From Hofstenia miamia (taxonomy: Eukaryota; Xenacoelomorpha; Acoela): a stretch of DNA of 64,000 nt. A program made the translations under genes and the position numbers. Positions 1 to 11,763 of the stretch are shown here, piece by piece (the stretch's first letter is position 1; each line of letters opens with the position of its first letter). The notes beneath the pieces are model-generated. The model did not search any database. It worked only from the letters and a program-made list of their open reading frames with translations, and was not told where the DNA came from. The stretch spans positions 222,281-286,280 of the forward strand of contig SCFE01000087.1 in assembly GCA_004352715.1 (NCBI GenBank), written 5' to 3'.

Positions 1-1
1 T

Positions 2-658
2 GGACATGTGTCTTTGCGTCTCCGCAAAGCTAATTCCTCGCTATTTGCCCTTTTCCGTAATGTTCCTTTTAATACCTCGTCCGCTGTGAAGCTCTCTTTG
101 TTCAAGTCCATTCCTCGCGCCATTCTTCTCTACGCGTCTCCTTGTTGGTGGCCTTCTCGTGCTTTGTTCCACTCCATGGAACGTTTCCAGAAACGCGCTT
201 TCAAATGGATTTCCTCTTTGGACTATAAAGACGCTCTGCTGAAATTCTTCACTCTCCCGCTGTCACTCTACTTCCATGCATGTGATCTCCTTCTGTTCAA
301 TCGACTACTGACTCGCAAATTGGATCTTGATCCTTTTGATTTCATTAAGTTCTCTAATTCCTGCTGCACTCGCTCTGATGATGTTGTCACCTTCTCCATT
401 CGTCGTACAAAGAAACATCGCACCCTTCACTCGTTTTTCAATCGTGCTTGTACTGCTGCTAATTACATTTTGACTCGCAACCCTCCAACAGCGATTGATT
501 TCTTTTCCCCGCCACCAAGCTTCAAGAAATCTTTGATGGCTTTCCTCTTTGCTGAGCCCTTCTCCAACTTCGCCTACTCTTCCATTTGCTCCTATTCATC
601 TCCTCTGACTGTTCTCGCTGCGGCTAAATAAAGTCATTGATTATTATTATTATTATTG
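2..658 (+). mobile_element. LINE family A, copy 1: C-terminal ORF2 and 3' tail
   Basis: This is the end of the reverse-transcriptase protein of a non-LTR retrotransposon, cut by the window edge. The frame is open from position 2 to the stop at 629-631. It carries the post-catalytic region typical of LINE polymerases (PRAILLYASPCWWPSRALFH, then a basic ERFQKRAFKWI segment). The 3' end is AATAAAGTCATTG followed by (ATT)n at about 641-658. The tail with ATT repeats and the protein wording suggest a CR1/L2/Jockey-like clade (inference). Compared with copy 2 it lacks about 50 bases just before the AATAAAG, and its last codons run through that deletion. Confidence 0.85.
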
Positions 659-2448
659 AGCCTAATTTGTGCCTAAACAAATCTTGCAACGTGAATTGAA
701 GCCTTTCAATTTGCCATTACGAAAAATTTTCCAATAATTGTGTAGTTACTACAAAGAGTACGGCAATATCAAAAATATCTACAGAGAGGACGGATATATA
801 TTTTTGAAATTTTTTTCCTGCAATACCAATAAAAGTCATTTCATGCTGAAAGCAAATGCTTTGAAACCAGCTATCAACGCCCTATAGCAGAAGGGCCACC
901 GTTCTCTTTGTAGTATGGAAAACAAAAACAGCGTCCGCTTTCTAGGGTTTTTTGCAATTTTCCATAATAAAACGAGGACGGTATATATATATTTTAAAAG
1001 TATATAATTTTTTAAAAGTGTTAATGTTGTAATTCAAAATGTGTCATTGTTTTTTTAATTCCAAGTATGTCATTAATTGATACACCCCATAGTAAATATT
1101 TCTATATGTTTTACCAACCAATTTAAAATAAACGAATAATTAAAATATTAAACTAGTAATTTAAAAGTACATAAAACCGATTTAAATACTGGAAAAATAA
1201 TTTAAAAATATATGCAAAAAAATTAAAACATTAAACAAGTAATTCAAAATTACGTAAATTCAATTAATAATATTGATTTGTTTTGCACGTTTAGTGTTGC
1301 TTGACTTGAATATTTTGACAATGTATTTGTACGATGTCATCAGCTAAGGAACAAATAACTTGTTTTATTTCAAATAATATAGCGTATGTATAAAATCATT
1401 GTTTGTATTAGTTGCAGAAACCACATTTTAAAAATTTTTCTCTATTGGAAACGCTCCAAGTTAATTGGTTTATTGTGAAAACATTACATAGTTTCGTTTT
1501 CTCAGCTAAATTTGTCTCACAAACATATTGCGTTTATTGATAACTTGTCCAAATCATTTCAAATTTATAGATATCAGGCATGACCAGAAAAGAACTGACA
1601 GATCTTACTGTGGATGTTCTACAAGGAATGGTAAGTAACCGAAATTATAACATATTTTACACGACTGTTGAATAGCCAATGGACTATTGGTTTTATCTCA
1701 ACGCTAACAGTACAAAGAAAGCGCAATACCACGTATAACGTATTGCAGCTCTTAAAATGTAATCTAATGGTTTTCATGATTAAAGCAATTTTAAGCAGCA
1801 TCAAAAGAACGTTTTGAAGAAAACTAAGATCAAGCATTAATGATGAATTTGAAAGCATATCTTTACTTTGTAAGTTAGGAAATGTTGACATTCATTTCCA
1901 ATGGAACTAAGCTAATCAACTCTTGTAAAGAAATTTTCCAGTCATTATCCAATAATAATTAAAACTAATAAATATTATCAGGTCTTTACTTCTGCAACAC
2001 TTGAAGATAATATGATATAACAAGTACAATTGAATTACCATTGCTGATGAACTAAGTGGGGGCTTGTGCGCATCTAACAAGCACAAAACAGTGTCAGTAG
2101 CGTAAAAAATAATGTAATTCAATTTCAACATTGCTTCGCTCCGCTCAACGTGATATTTCACTTTTTAACAGAATCTTCCATTTTTGTGTAGTTAAATAAA
2201 AGTGTTTCAATACCAAGATTAATTTAGTCCAAGCATGTTGAATTTATAGAAATATGTTTTGTACATGTTTTCATAAAATTTATATTTATTATATGCTAAT
2301 TTCTAAGTGAAAGTGCATTATATTTCTCCTTTGCAAATAGATCATTTTCGAAAATATATTTGTTCAGAAAATGGTTTTGTCAGAACTAGAAAGTAAAACA
2401 TCAACATTTTCGAAGACCCACCATCCTCAAATATGGCGGAACCTCCAA
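659..2448. other. AT-rich stretch, nothing recognised except a possible exon
   Basis: Non-coding, low-complexity AT-rich sequence between the LINE tail and the inverted-repeat element at 2449. It contains only the weak exon candidate at 1571-1630. Confidence 0.5.
1571..1630 (+). CDS. Possible isolated exon, unknown gene
   Basis: A 60-base open segment lies between a plausible acceptor (aaatttatag) and a strong donor (AATG|gtaagt). It encodes MTRKELTDLTVDVLQGM in the phase-0 reading. No domain is recognised. It could be an exon of a gene upstream or a chance pairing of splice-like signals. If spliced to the SLC4 start exon it would meet the TGA at 14762, so it could only be part of a 5' leader of that gene. 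Confidence 0.25.
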
Positions 2449-4263
2449 GGCCCGGCCTACACTATCGTTAAGGTAATCTTGACTTGAGCCTTAACGGCAG
2501 TGTACGGCGGTATTTCTTAAGTTAAGGTTACACTCGCAATGTAAATTCTCGTTAAGTTAAGGTTTGTAAACAATCTAATAATTACAAAAAGACGAAGCGA
2601 GCCTGTCTATTTTGAGCACGCAAATGAAAGGCAGAGCACTCTCGTGACAATGCACTATAAATGTCAATCGCAAGCGCTTTGCTGACTTATGATCAGGTTT
2701 CAGATAATTATCGGGTTAACCTGTTTATCCAATGACAATTTTATCTCTACTTTTCTCTAAATTGTATTAGTAATATATTTGATATTTGTCAAATGCTATC
2801 TTAAATTATATCAATATATTACTATTTTTGCATGACTGTTTAAGTCGGACTAATAATCATTTGTTAAAATGATTTTCTGTTTTTAGGAAATCGTTAATAG
2901 CTAATGTTTGCATTCAGGTACAGTGTAAAAGAAAAAGTAAAATGTAATTGGAGAATTGGGTGATGATCGTTTTATAACATTCCTTCCTCTATTAATACCA
3001 GGATTAAACAGGTTTAAATCAGGTCAAAGCAGGTCAGGACTGAAGTGCAGGTGAACTACTCACTAAATGAATAATTTGGTAGTCAATAAAAACTTTCTAG
3101 AACAAACATAAAATCCCTAAAATAGTTAATCTAGATTCAATTTTATATATATACAAATTTGTAAATGGTGATAAAGCTGAAAGTGCATAATGAGAATATG
3201 AAACAAGTACTCATAGCGTGTTTAATTCATACATTATACTCAGCAAATTTTGTATTTGATTTATTTTTTCGTTTTAAACTATTTTTTAGAAAAATTCTGT
3301 TGCAAATTTTGTATTTGATTTATTTTTTCGTTTTAAACTATATTTTAGAAAAATTCTGTTTTGATTTGATATATTTTTTTAGTTTGTTCAAACATAAATT
3401 CTTCTGTATTTTCATGTATAACTTATTGGACCTGGGCTTATCTTAAACAACGTATTCTTTCCACTCCTAGTTAATTAATGCATTGGTATAGTCAATTCAA
3501 GGACCTGCTGATGTTGGTTAACAAATATATTATTTACTTAATAATGAAATTTACTTTATAAATTTATATACGAATATAGAATTTTGAAAACATTTAAAAT
3601 ATAACTAATAAACTGGAACTATGATATTGTTTATCTTAGTATTAATTCAAATTTTTTGCACGCAATTATTTTGATTATTACATAAGATGTTTAAATAATT
3701 TATATAACTATGTTATCATGTAAATAATTATGTGGTATTTAATATACACTATTGAACATACATTTGTTTAAAAAGTCTATGTAACAACTTTTACTATAGG
3801 CAATAGGCCTGCATTAATATATCCAACATCCTAAAAGAAACTAAATGATTTTTAAGGCAACTTTTATCATAAAACTTCACCTTTTGAAACAGTATTTGCA
3901 GGTGTAGTGTGAATGAACCATCGTTCTCTAATGAATTCACTGGATTCCTCATACCTATTGTTTTTATTAAACGCGCGATTGTGTTATTCACATCATCCTG
4001 TTAATATGCAATCGTAATCTGATTGACATGTTAATTGCCACTGTCTATTTACACCAATATATGTAATGCATATACAGCTTCAATTTAAATAGTGTCAAAA
4101 TCAGTCATCAAAAAACCTTTACTTAATTATTTAAAACGCGTTACGGTTAGCCTTAAGAAATTGCTTCGCACACTGCCGTTAAGGTTTTTGTTAAGGTTAC
4201 ATTAACGGTAATGTGTTACGGGATTACCTGAACCTTAACTTGCCAATTCACTTGTGCCTCGGG
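2449..4263. mobile_element. Putative non-autonomous DNA transposon with irregular inverted ends
   Basis: The left end (2449-2570) and the reverse complement of the right end (4137-4263) share GTTAAGG, AGGTAATC and the block CCTTAACGGCAGTGT followed by TTTCTTAAG. The blocks come in the same order but with different spacing, so these are decayed or internally repeated terminal repeats. The motif TTAAGGTTACA also recurs near both ends. No transposase is seen; the interior is AT-rich and includes a tandem duplication at 3243-3360. No target duplication could be defined, so the family is open. Confidence 0.42.
3243..3360. repeat. Tandem duplication, two 59-base units
   Basis: Units 3243-3301 and 3302-3360 are nearly identical. 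The units begin GCAAATTTTGTATTTG and end AAAAATTCTGTT. It produces an apparent 93-codon frame with repeated Phe/Tyr-rich text, which I take to be non-coding. Confidence 0.85.
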
Positions 4264-5875
4264 GTAAAAATTATATGGCGCTCATTTTCAACGCCTCATC
4301 GCAGCCCATGTGCACTATTGACTTCTAACATTATACAAGTGAAGTACGCGTCTTGTTAAAATTGTAACCGCAGAGCTAAATAATCATACCGAACTGAATT
4401 TGATTCATTCTTAAACAAAAATTGTTGAAATTATTAGCCATTAATCGATTAATTAATCTTTAAATTTCGCAGCCTTACAATAATTCCTTTTATATTTATG
4501 TCTTCGCCCTTCCCCACAAATTCTCTGAAATTACATTGAACGATACAAATGTAAATGTTGATTCTTTTGAATTAAATTTGAAATTTCTTTAGAACTAATT
4601 CTAAATTTTAACAATGAAAAATAGCATTTTCATGGCTTTTATATAATAGGTGAAAGCTAACAAATCACCCGAAGCCATCTAAAGACAAAATTTTTGGTGT
4701 TACTATGCGTACGCACCGTGCTACTAGCCTTCTATTGGTCTATTGCTACAACTTTTAATAGAATGATCCCTTGGACTTCATTTTGATTTTGAGTTTAAAA
4801 GAAACGCATTTGCTCTAAGAGAATATTTTGCTCAGCCTAATTTTCTTGTTCAAGGGCTATTGAATTTGCAAAATGTTTCATTTTACATGTGAAAAGGAGA
4901 CATCAAATAAAAAAATAAACAACTTAAAAGTGCAACTTTTATACTACTGCAAATTATTTTTTTATTATATCTAGGGACTTAATAGGAAATTAATAAAACA
5001 TTACCCACTATTGTCATGGGAGTTCCTTTGCGGGCTGTCCGTTCTGTTCAGTGTACGTATATTAGAACTGTTTTAGTTTAGAATTAATCGCATATTGCAT
5101 GTAAATATGGTAGCACATTCAGATTACATTTACGGAGATGTGGTCAATAATTTAACAACAAAGGAATTGATGAAAGAAAGTTTCCCGCAAAAAGAGACAT
5201 TATTGAAAGAGTGCTGCATTTTGAAAAAAAATTTGAAGTCGTGATGAGCTAAATTAATAGATGTGCTAAAATGCGAAGGTCTACATTTTTACAACAGTTA
5301 TTTTTTACAAGTATCCAAAACATAGAAAGCACTTGGAAAAACAAGTCAATTTATGATTGAAAAAAAGAGACTACGATTACTAAGAACACCAAAAATCAAC
5401 TCGTATCTTAAATTTTTAGACATTTCGGATTCATTAAATGAATCGGATCAATTATTCTCTAGTAATCACGCCATTTGTGATAAATAATTAAGTATAAGTA
5501 CTGCTGTTGTTAGTAATTTTTGCCGAATCTGAGTTTGACTCTGATCACAGTGATGTCGACGATCTCTTTGGTTCTAGAACTTCAAGTCGATGAAATTGGC
5601 CTACTCCAGCTCAAATCTGTGCAAGATGCCAAATATGTAACAGAACGGGTGCTGCCGTGGCTAATGCTGTTGGTATATTTTCAAAAATTACTAAATCACA
5701 CTGTCGTTCGTAACAATTTTATACGTTAACATAATAAATTTTGAGCTATTCCACAACATGAACTAATGCAGAGGTTAATAGTATTTATTTTGACTGGAAA
5801 TGTAAAAAAAGCTGAAGAACATAGCTAGCAAATATTACACTTTTGTATATTTTGCTAACATTGAGGAATCTCCTG
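4264..5875. other. No recognised gene
   Basis: AT-rich sequence between two mobile elements. The 69-codon frame near 5520 has no recognised domain and no splice context. Confidence 0.5.
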
Positions 5876-6153
5876 TAAAGGTGTGTTTACAGCTTATCAG
5901 TAAATTATAACACCTCTCAATTGATAGTATTGTTGTTGATACGCTGTTTACAGCGCGCTCAGTTGAGCTTGTTTACAACAATTTCATTTGTTATTGATAC
6001 AACGTTTACAGCTGACTAATCTCAATTGAAGGTTGTAATTGTAAACTCAAAGTGCCTTGATCGCGACTTTCATATCAATTGTGCAAATATGTTTGTCTTT
6101 CAAGCATTTACAGCAGTATTAGTATAATTGATAAGCTCAATTATATATATATA

Positions 6154-6465
6154 NNNNNNNNNNNNNNNNNNNNNNNNNNNNNNNNNNNNNNNNNNNNNNN
6201 NNNNNNNNNNNNNNNNNNNNNNNNNNNNNNNNNNNNNNNNNNNNNNNNNNNNNNNNNNNNNNNNNNNNNNNNNNNNNNNNNNNNNNNNNNNNNNNNNNNN
6301 NNNNNNNNNNNNNNNNNNNNNNNNNNNNNNNNNNNNNNNNNNNNNNNNNNNNNNNNNNNNNNNNNNNNNNNNNNNNNNNNNNNNNNNNNNNNNNNNNNNN
6401 NNNNNNNNNNNNNNNNNNNNNNNNNNNNNNNNNNNNNNNNNNNNNNNNNNNNNNNNNNNNNNNNN
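6154..6465. other. Assembly gap inside a (TA)n run
   Basis: A run of 312 N. The bases on both sides are TATATATA, so the gap is an unresolved TA microsatellite. The array lies exactly at the 3' end of the minus-strand LINE and may be that element's own repeat tail. Confidence 0.95.
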
Positions 6466-6500
6466 TATATATATATATATATATATTTATTGACAAATAA

Positions 6501-7361
6501 TCAGATGTAACAGAATATACGAGATAGTCGTGACAGAAAAAGACAGAATGACAAAATAAGAGGCAGGTTATAGTCCTTAATCACACAGAAATGTCTTTCA
6601 CTGCTGATATAACTGCACACGTCTGCAGGACCACATTGGAAAAAATTGGTCAGAACAGAAAAAATTAGCCTATAATTATCCCTCAAATGTTCGGTTAGAG
6701 GGCATCCACAAACAATGTGGGATGCTGTTTAAATTGCACTGCAAGCACATAACCTATCTTGCCGGGCTATTCAAGCCCATCTGCCGGATTCGATTGCCAG
6801 GCTATGTGATGACAAACGTAACCTAGAAGCTTTTATCATTTCAAGATCACTGTGAACATGCGATGAGTACATTCTATGAACTGCAAAATCGGGGATTAAT
6901 CCATTATAAGTTACAGCTTTCCACCGATTAGAGCTACGGATTTTATCTTTAAGATTATCTAAGTCCTTCTCAATGAAATTTCCATCCGATTCCATGATAG
7001 CTCCTAAGTAACGGGCACATGGTGTATTTGAGGTGTTGCAGAGTCTGTACACGAACTTAAAAGGATCGTCCGCCATGTCACTCCTAGATGTGAGAATTTG
7101 TTTGAAGTACTTGAACTGCACGTCCTTCACATATCCGCTAATTGAGGGGAGACCGAGCTCAACAAGGCAGAGGTCGCTAGTAGTCGTGCGTCTTACACCC
7201 AATAATGCCTTGATAGCACTAATGTACAACAATTGCACAGGTTTCAAGCTATTCGTTAGCCAAGATTCACCACTGTAGAGGATTGCAGAAAGCAGAGCAG
7301 CGTCCAATACCTTTTTCTTAATAGCGAAAGGGAACAGAGTTCTTTGATACAAAAGAAACAA
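6501..7361 (-). pseudogene. LINE family B ORF2, C-terminal region
   Basis: The main frame 7361-6771 contains KKKVLDAALLSAILYSGESW, the usual start of the post-RT region, and KALLGVRRTTTSDLCLVELG. After a stop the reading continues with a Cys/His cluster (CAC, then H, then CGCPLTEHLRDNY) down to about 6640. Such a C-terminal Cys/His knuckle is common in LINE ORF2 proteins. Confidence 0.75.
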
Positions 7362-8818
7362 ACTTTAAAACATGACAAAACTTCCTCACAATGCTTTTCA
7401 AATGTAGGTTTTGATTTACCAGTGCAACTGAAGACAATGCCTAGGTATACGTAGAAGAGACAATGCTTCCTAATCAAAGAGCCAGGAGCAATATCCTCCT
7501 CGTCCTGAAGTTCACCATTCACATTCATGAATTTAGTCTTCCTTTCATTAATCTGCATACTCGATTGATCACAGAACTCATAAAGAATATTTAACTTTTT
7601 TTATAAAACCATCCTTGGTGGTAGACAAAATTATGTTATCGTCCATTAATAGGAGTCAGTGTAAGGTGCCGAGAAAACCGTCATTCCCACATTTCAGTTT
7701 CAGTTCGCGTATTAAAGGGTTTACATACAGAGTAAATAAAAAACATGAAAAAGGTGAGCCCTGTTTCACGCCAAGCATAACACTAATGATTGCCGCTCCA
7801 AGCACAATTTGCGTATTTTCATACATCGCCACTAGGGCACATAGCATGACAACTCCACATCCAAGAGCTTTCAAAGCCTGTACAAGGCCAGACCTCGGGA
7901 CACGGTCATATGCCTTCGAAAAGTCTATAAACGCAACGTATAACTTTACTTTTTATAAAGCGCATAATCCATCAAGAGTCTAAGACACACAATCCATTCC
8001 GCGCATGATCTTCCCTTTTGCGCACCAGCTTGTTCTCTATCCGGCTTGAACCACATTTCTAAATGTTTACATAAGATACGATCATATATTTTAGCCAAAG
8101 AGTCCATAATAGAGATAACAAGATAATTACTACAATATTTGCTTGAACCTTTCTTGAAGTTCGTAACTAGACGGCTGACACACCAAAGCGCTGGGAAAAC
8201 GCGAGAAAAGAATATAAAGTTTAATAAAAAGCACAGATATTCCTTCCAATTATCTGGCATAAATTTAAAAATTGCAGCCGGTATCCCAGATGGTCCACCG
8301 CTGCTGTTATTTTTACATTCGGCAGTGGCACTCACAAACTCATCAAAAGCGATAGGATTATCAGTCGCTGGTATTGAGGGTCCATTGAATTACTCGAACA
8401 GTTCAACCCTTTTTTCGTGATCAGGATTCAAATGAGTCTCGAAATGATGCTTGAACTCATCACCAGAAGGATTATCACTATCAACAGATCCTTTCTAATC
8501 AATTTATTTCCAGATTTCTTTAGAAACCTTTCTATTCAGAATACCACACCACCTCTCTTGGCGGGAACTGCCATATCCATTCATACTTGATTTTTCACGC
8601 ACCATATCCTTTAAAAGAGTAACACTATCGTTTGCATCAACAACATCATTGGGAGGGTCGACAAGAGACATCTGTTGATTGAACTTTTTGCAGTCTGTAT
8701 CTTCGATCCGAAATTGGTGATGATTAACGGAAGAGAGTTTCGTTTCTGCAGCATGAGCGCCAAAAGACTCAGACCGTTTCAACAAATAAAAGGAAGGACA
8801 TCTCGAGATAAACAGCAA
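7256..8818 (-). pseudogene. LINE family B ORF2, linker and reverse-transcriptase domain
   Basis: The reverse transcriptase copies the element's RNA at the target site. Blocks in order: GGPSGIPAAIFKF (finger), a YLVISIMDSLAKIYDRIL block, EQAGAQKGRSCAEWIVCLRL, then GCGVVMLCALVAMY and GVKQGSPFSCFLF in the next frame. The catalytic box reads LMDD near 7640 in place of the common Y/FxDD. INERKTKFMNVNG follows in the thumb. The frames are broken at about 7946 and 7650. The linker at 8504-8818 has no recognised domain. Confidence 0.82.
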
Positions 8819-9350
8819 ACATCAAAGGACACAGTCAATGGTGCATGGTCAGAAGGTACACTCGGCTTTGGTTCATATCAAGCAATAAGACACTATCTAG
8901 TATTCTCGGTGATATGATGCAATAGTCGAGTTCAGATATCCAATTGCGCTTTTTCCTATAAGTCAAGGAGCCTTTAAAAGTTTTATCCTTATACACGAAG
9001 TTATTCAGAACAACAAATGCACTTAGAGTTCTTTACTATCTTTGCATTTTCATTAGGTGACCTGGTTGGGTCATCAGAATTCAAATAACGGGCTTCACAC
9101 GGAACATTTAGCAGGAACTTGTTTCTAAAGGTCTGAAACGAGAGTTAAAATCTCCAAGGATCATGAAGCTGTCATGTGGATTGCACATAATGATTTCATT
9201 CAATTTGGCCATAAAGTCAAGTAAGAAGTTTTGTGAATCCGAAGGTGGCAGATATATACACAAAAAAGAACACCCGGTACGCTTTGTAACCGAAAAATTA
9301 TCACATCCGACGTAAGTTCGACTAATTGTAGGACAGCATACAATACATAC

Positions 9351-10797
9351 TTCCAGCTCCTCTCTGCTTGATTTGGTTCTGTGCTCTCACCCCGATTACA
9401 TATTTGACATATCTGTAATCCCTGTTCCTGCTAAGCTGTCAGATCACTCATTCGTCAGCTTCAATCTGTTTGTCAACTCTACTTCTCCATCTGCTAATCC
9501 GGCTGTTCCACAATATGCTCGATTTAACAGGGACTTTCTGTCACTTAATGCTGCTCTCTCATCTTCGCTGCCCGTTTTTAGTGATTCCTTTTCAGTTGAC
9601 GATTGGTTCACTTTCTTTCATCAAGTTATTTCTTCTTATGTTCCTCGTCGGCGGAAAAAGCGTGCTTCTCTTCCTTTCTATTTTTCGTCCCTTACTGTGC
9701 ACTCCTTGAATAAATTGGAGTCTTACAAACGCCATTCTGGTACTACTGCTACTCCGAAGCTTGCTTCTCTCACAGAAGATGTTCTCAATTTTATGGAACT
9801 TGACAAAGTCTCTTTTCTGTCCAGCTTCTCGTCCGGTTCTCTTCAAGACTCTTATTCCTTCCTGCGTTCTCTTCATTCCAAGCCCGAGCTCCCCAATTTG
9901 AGATGGAACCTTCGTTCTGCTCACTCTGACCTGGAGAAGGCTGATCTGTTCAACGCGNNNNNNNNNNNNNNNNNNNNNNNNNNNNNNNNNNNNNNNNNNN
10001 NNNNNNNNNNNNNNNNNNNNNNNNNNNNNNNNNNNNNNNNNNNNNNNNNNNNNNNNNNNNNNNNNNNNNNNNNNNNNNNNNNNNNNNNNNNNNNNNNNNN
10101 NNNNNNNNNNNNNNNNNNNNNNNNNNNNNNNNNNNNNNNNNNNNNNNNNNNNNNNNNNNNNNNNNNNNNNNNNNNNNNNNNNNNNNNNNNNNNNNNNNNN
10201 NNNNNNNNNNNNNNNNNNNNNNNNNNNNNNNNNNNNNNNNNNNNNNNNNNNNNNNNNNNNNNNNNNNNNNNNNNNNNNNNNNNNNNNNNNNNNNNNNNNN
10301 NNNNNNNNNNNNNNNNNNNNNNNNNNNNNNNNNNNNNNNNNNNNNNNNNNNNNNNNNNNNNNNNNNNNNNNNNNNNNNNNNNNNNNNNNNNNNNNNNNNN
10401 NNNNNNNNNNNNNNNNNNNNNNNNNNNNNNNNNNNNNNNNNNNNNNNNNNNNNNNNNNNNNNNNNNNNNNNNNNNNNNNNNNNNNNNNNNNNNNNNNNNN
10501 NNNNNNNNNNNNNNNNNNNNNNNNNNNNNNNNNNNNNNNNNNNNNNNNNNNNNNNNNNNNNNNNNNNNNNNNNNNNNNNNNNNNNNNNNNNNNNNNNNNN
10601 NNNNCCACCGAGCTTCAAGAAATCTTTGATGGCTTTCCTCTTTGCTGAGCCCTTCTCCGACTTCGCCTACTCTTCCATTTGCTCCTATTTCATCTTCTGT
10701 GACTGTCCTCGCTGCCGTAAAACTTGACTTGTTTTTATTTTCTTGTTGTGTATGCCTTCAGCGGCTAAATAAAGTCATTGATTATTATTATTATTAT
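9351..10797 (+). mobile_element. LINE family A, copy 2: 5'-truncated insert in the minus-strand LINE
   Basis: The copy starts inside its own endonuclease domain (SSSSLLDLVLCSHPDY, then the catalytic KLSDHSFVSF), reads on to a pre-RT linker, is hidden by N from 9958 to 10604, and resumes in the last part of ORF2. It ends AATAAAGTCATTG(ATT)n like copy 1. The 7-base tacatac flanks both sides (9344-9350 and 10798-10804) and fits a short target duplication. The RT core itself would lie in the gap, and at 647 N the gap looks too short for it, so there may be an internal deletion or a wrong gap size. Confidence 0.88.
9958..10604. other. Assembly gap (647 N) inside LINE copy 2
   Basis: A run of N joining two parts of the same LINE family. 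The gap was probably caused by repeat collapse. Confidence 0.97.
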
Positions 10798-11045
10798 TAC
10801 ATACGTCATAAGAACTGCACATCCGCCTCGGTGTCCTGCTTTTTTGGTCTGTTGAATAGTTCATTCCAAAGCGTAACGGGGTCTTTATTTCATTTAGAAA
10901 AATCATGTCTGATTTCAATAACATATTAAAAACACAATCAATTTCAAGTTTATTCTTCACTGAGTTTATAATCCAATGGGTTATACAGAGCGTGTCACGG
11001 CTATCTCGACTACTATAAAATCGAAAGTTTGCCAGCTGCCAACCA

Positions 11046-11763
11046 CTACACCATTACGAGTGATTTGGCGTTTATTCTTATCAAACTCAATTCACATCCT
11101 CTATTTTCAGGCTTACTGCGCTCCGTCCTTTTGGACTCGAATAGACGCTTCCATTCACCGCGGATAGCTGGGTGACTATCGCGTTTAATACGGATGGTTT
11201 TAATAGCAGCTATAGAAGAAGAAACTAATTTCGAACCATTCTTTACAATTTCATCTCTCAGATTATGACTTTCTACTGTTATTAGCATTGGTTGGTTACG
11301 GCCATCAGTTGCAGCTCTAAGGCGTTTCACGGTAAAATCTCCGACCTCTACTTCAGTAGATTCAAAGATTTTTTTTGGCTTTATCAAGATGAGAATCAGC
11401 ACCTTCAATCTGTTCAGTTTCAGTAACACCCATCATAACCAGATTCTTGTTCCGGAGCCTACTGTCTACTTGCTCCAGGAAGCACTGCTTATTATTCATC
11501 ACTGCTCGTAGGGTATCAATTTCTTCGTTACGCATTTCAGCATCATTTTGCTCAATTTTAATTGTTATTTCACTTCTAAAACTATTAAACTTCGCATCCA
11601 AATCATTCGAAAGTTTATCGATACGCTGTATGATCAAATCACTACCAATTGGTGGGCCAGCCAGAATAATTTCAATTATGTCCTCCTTTTTAAAAGAGTT
11701 TAGCTTAGCCTTTGAACATGCACATAGTTCATTGACATTCTTCGGTTTGTCGGACATGGACAA
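11046..11763 (-). pseudogene. LINE family B ORF1 protein, one frameshift
   Basis: This is an RNA-binding nucleic-acid chaperone type protein of LINEs. The first frame starts MSMSDKPKNVNEL at 11763. It carries a likely coiled coil (about residues 40-110, heptad-like IQRIDKLSNDLDAKFNSFRS) and then an RRM-like strand (KNLVMMGVTETE). The frame shifts at an A8 tract near 11370. The second frame carries the C-terminal part (VKRLRAATDGRNQPMLITVE) to a stop at 11046. A single-base change in a homopolymer could be a real mutation or a sequencing error. Confidence 0.75.

Larger units (their letters stand above)
8840..10961 (-). pseudogene. LINE family B ORF2, apurinic-type endonuclease domain, split by insertion
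   Basis: The N-terminal part (10961-10805) holds SDMIFLNEIKT, matching the metal-binding N/E region of the LINE endonuclease fold. After the inserted LINE, the frame resumes at about 9350 with FLCIYLPPSDSQNF and FMILGDFNSRF (the GDFN catalytic motif). Further on, in shifted frames, lie ISELDYCIIS and PSDHAPLTVSF (the SDH catalytic motif) near 8840-8960. Frameshifts and stops between GDFN and SDH show decay. The two halves are in the same frame once the insert and one copy of its target duplication are set aside. Confidence 0.8.

Noticed and set aside
3165-3446. Apparent Phe/Tyr-rich membrane protein
   Set aside because: It is produced by an AT-rich 59-base tandem duplication.
6079-6510. Long frames across N runs
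   Set aside because: They are open only because N was translated as X; the same holds at 9958-10604, 33552-34551 and 35584-36583.
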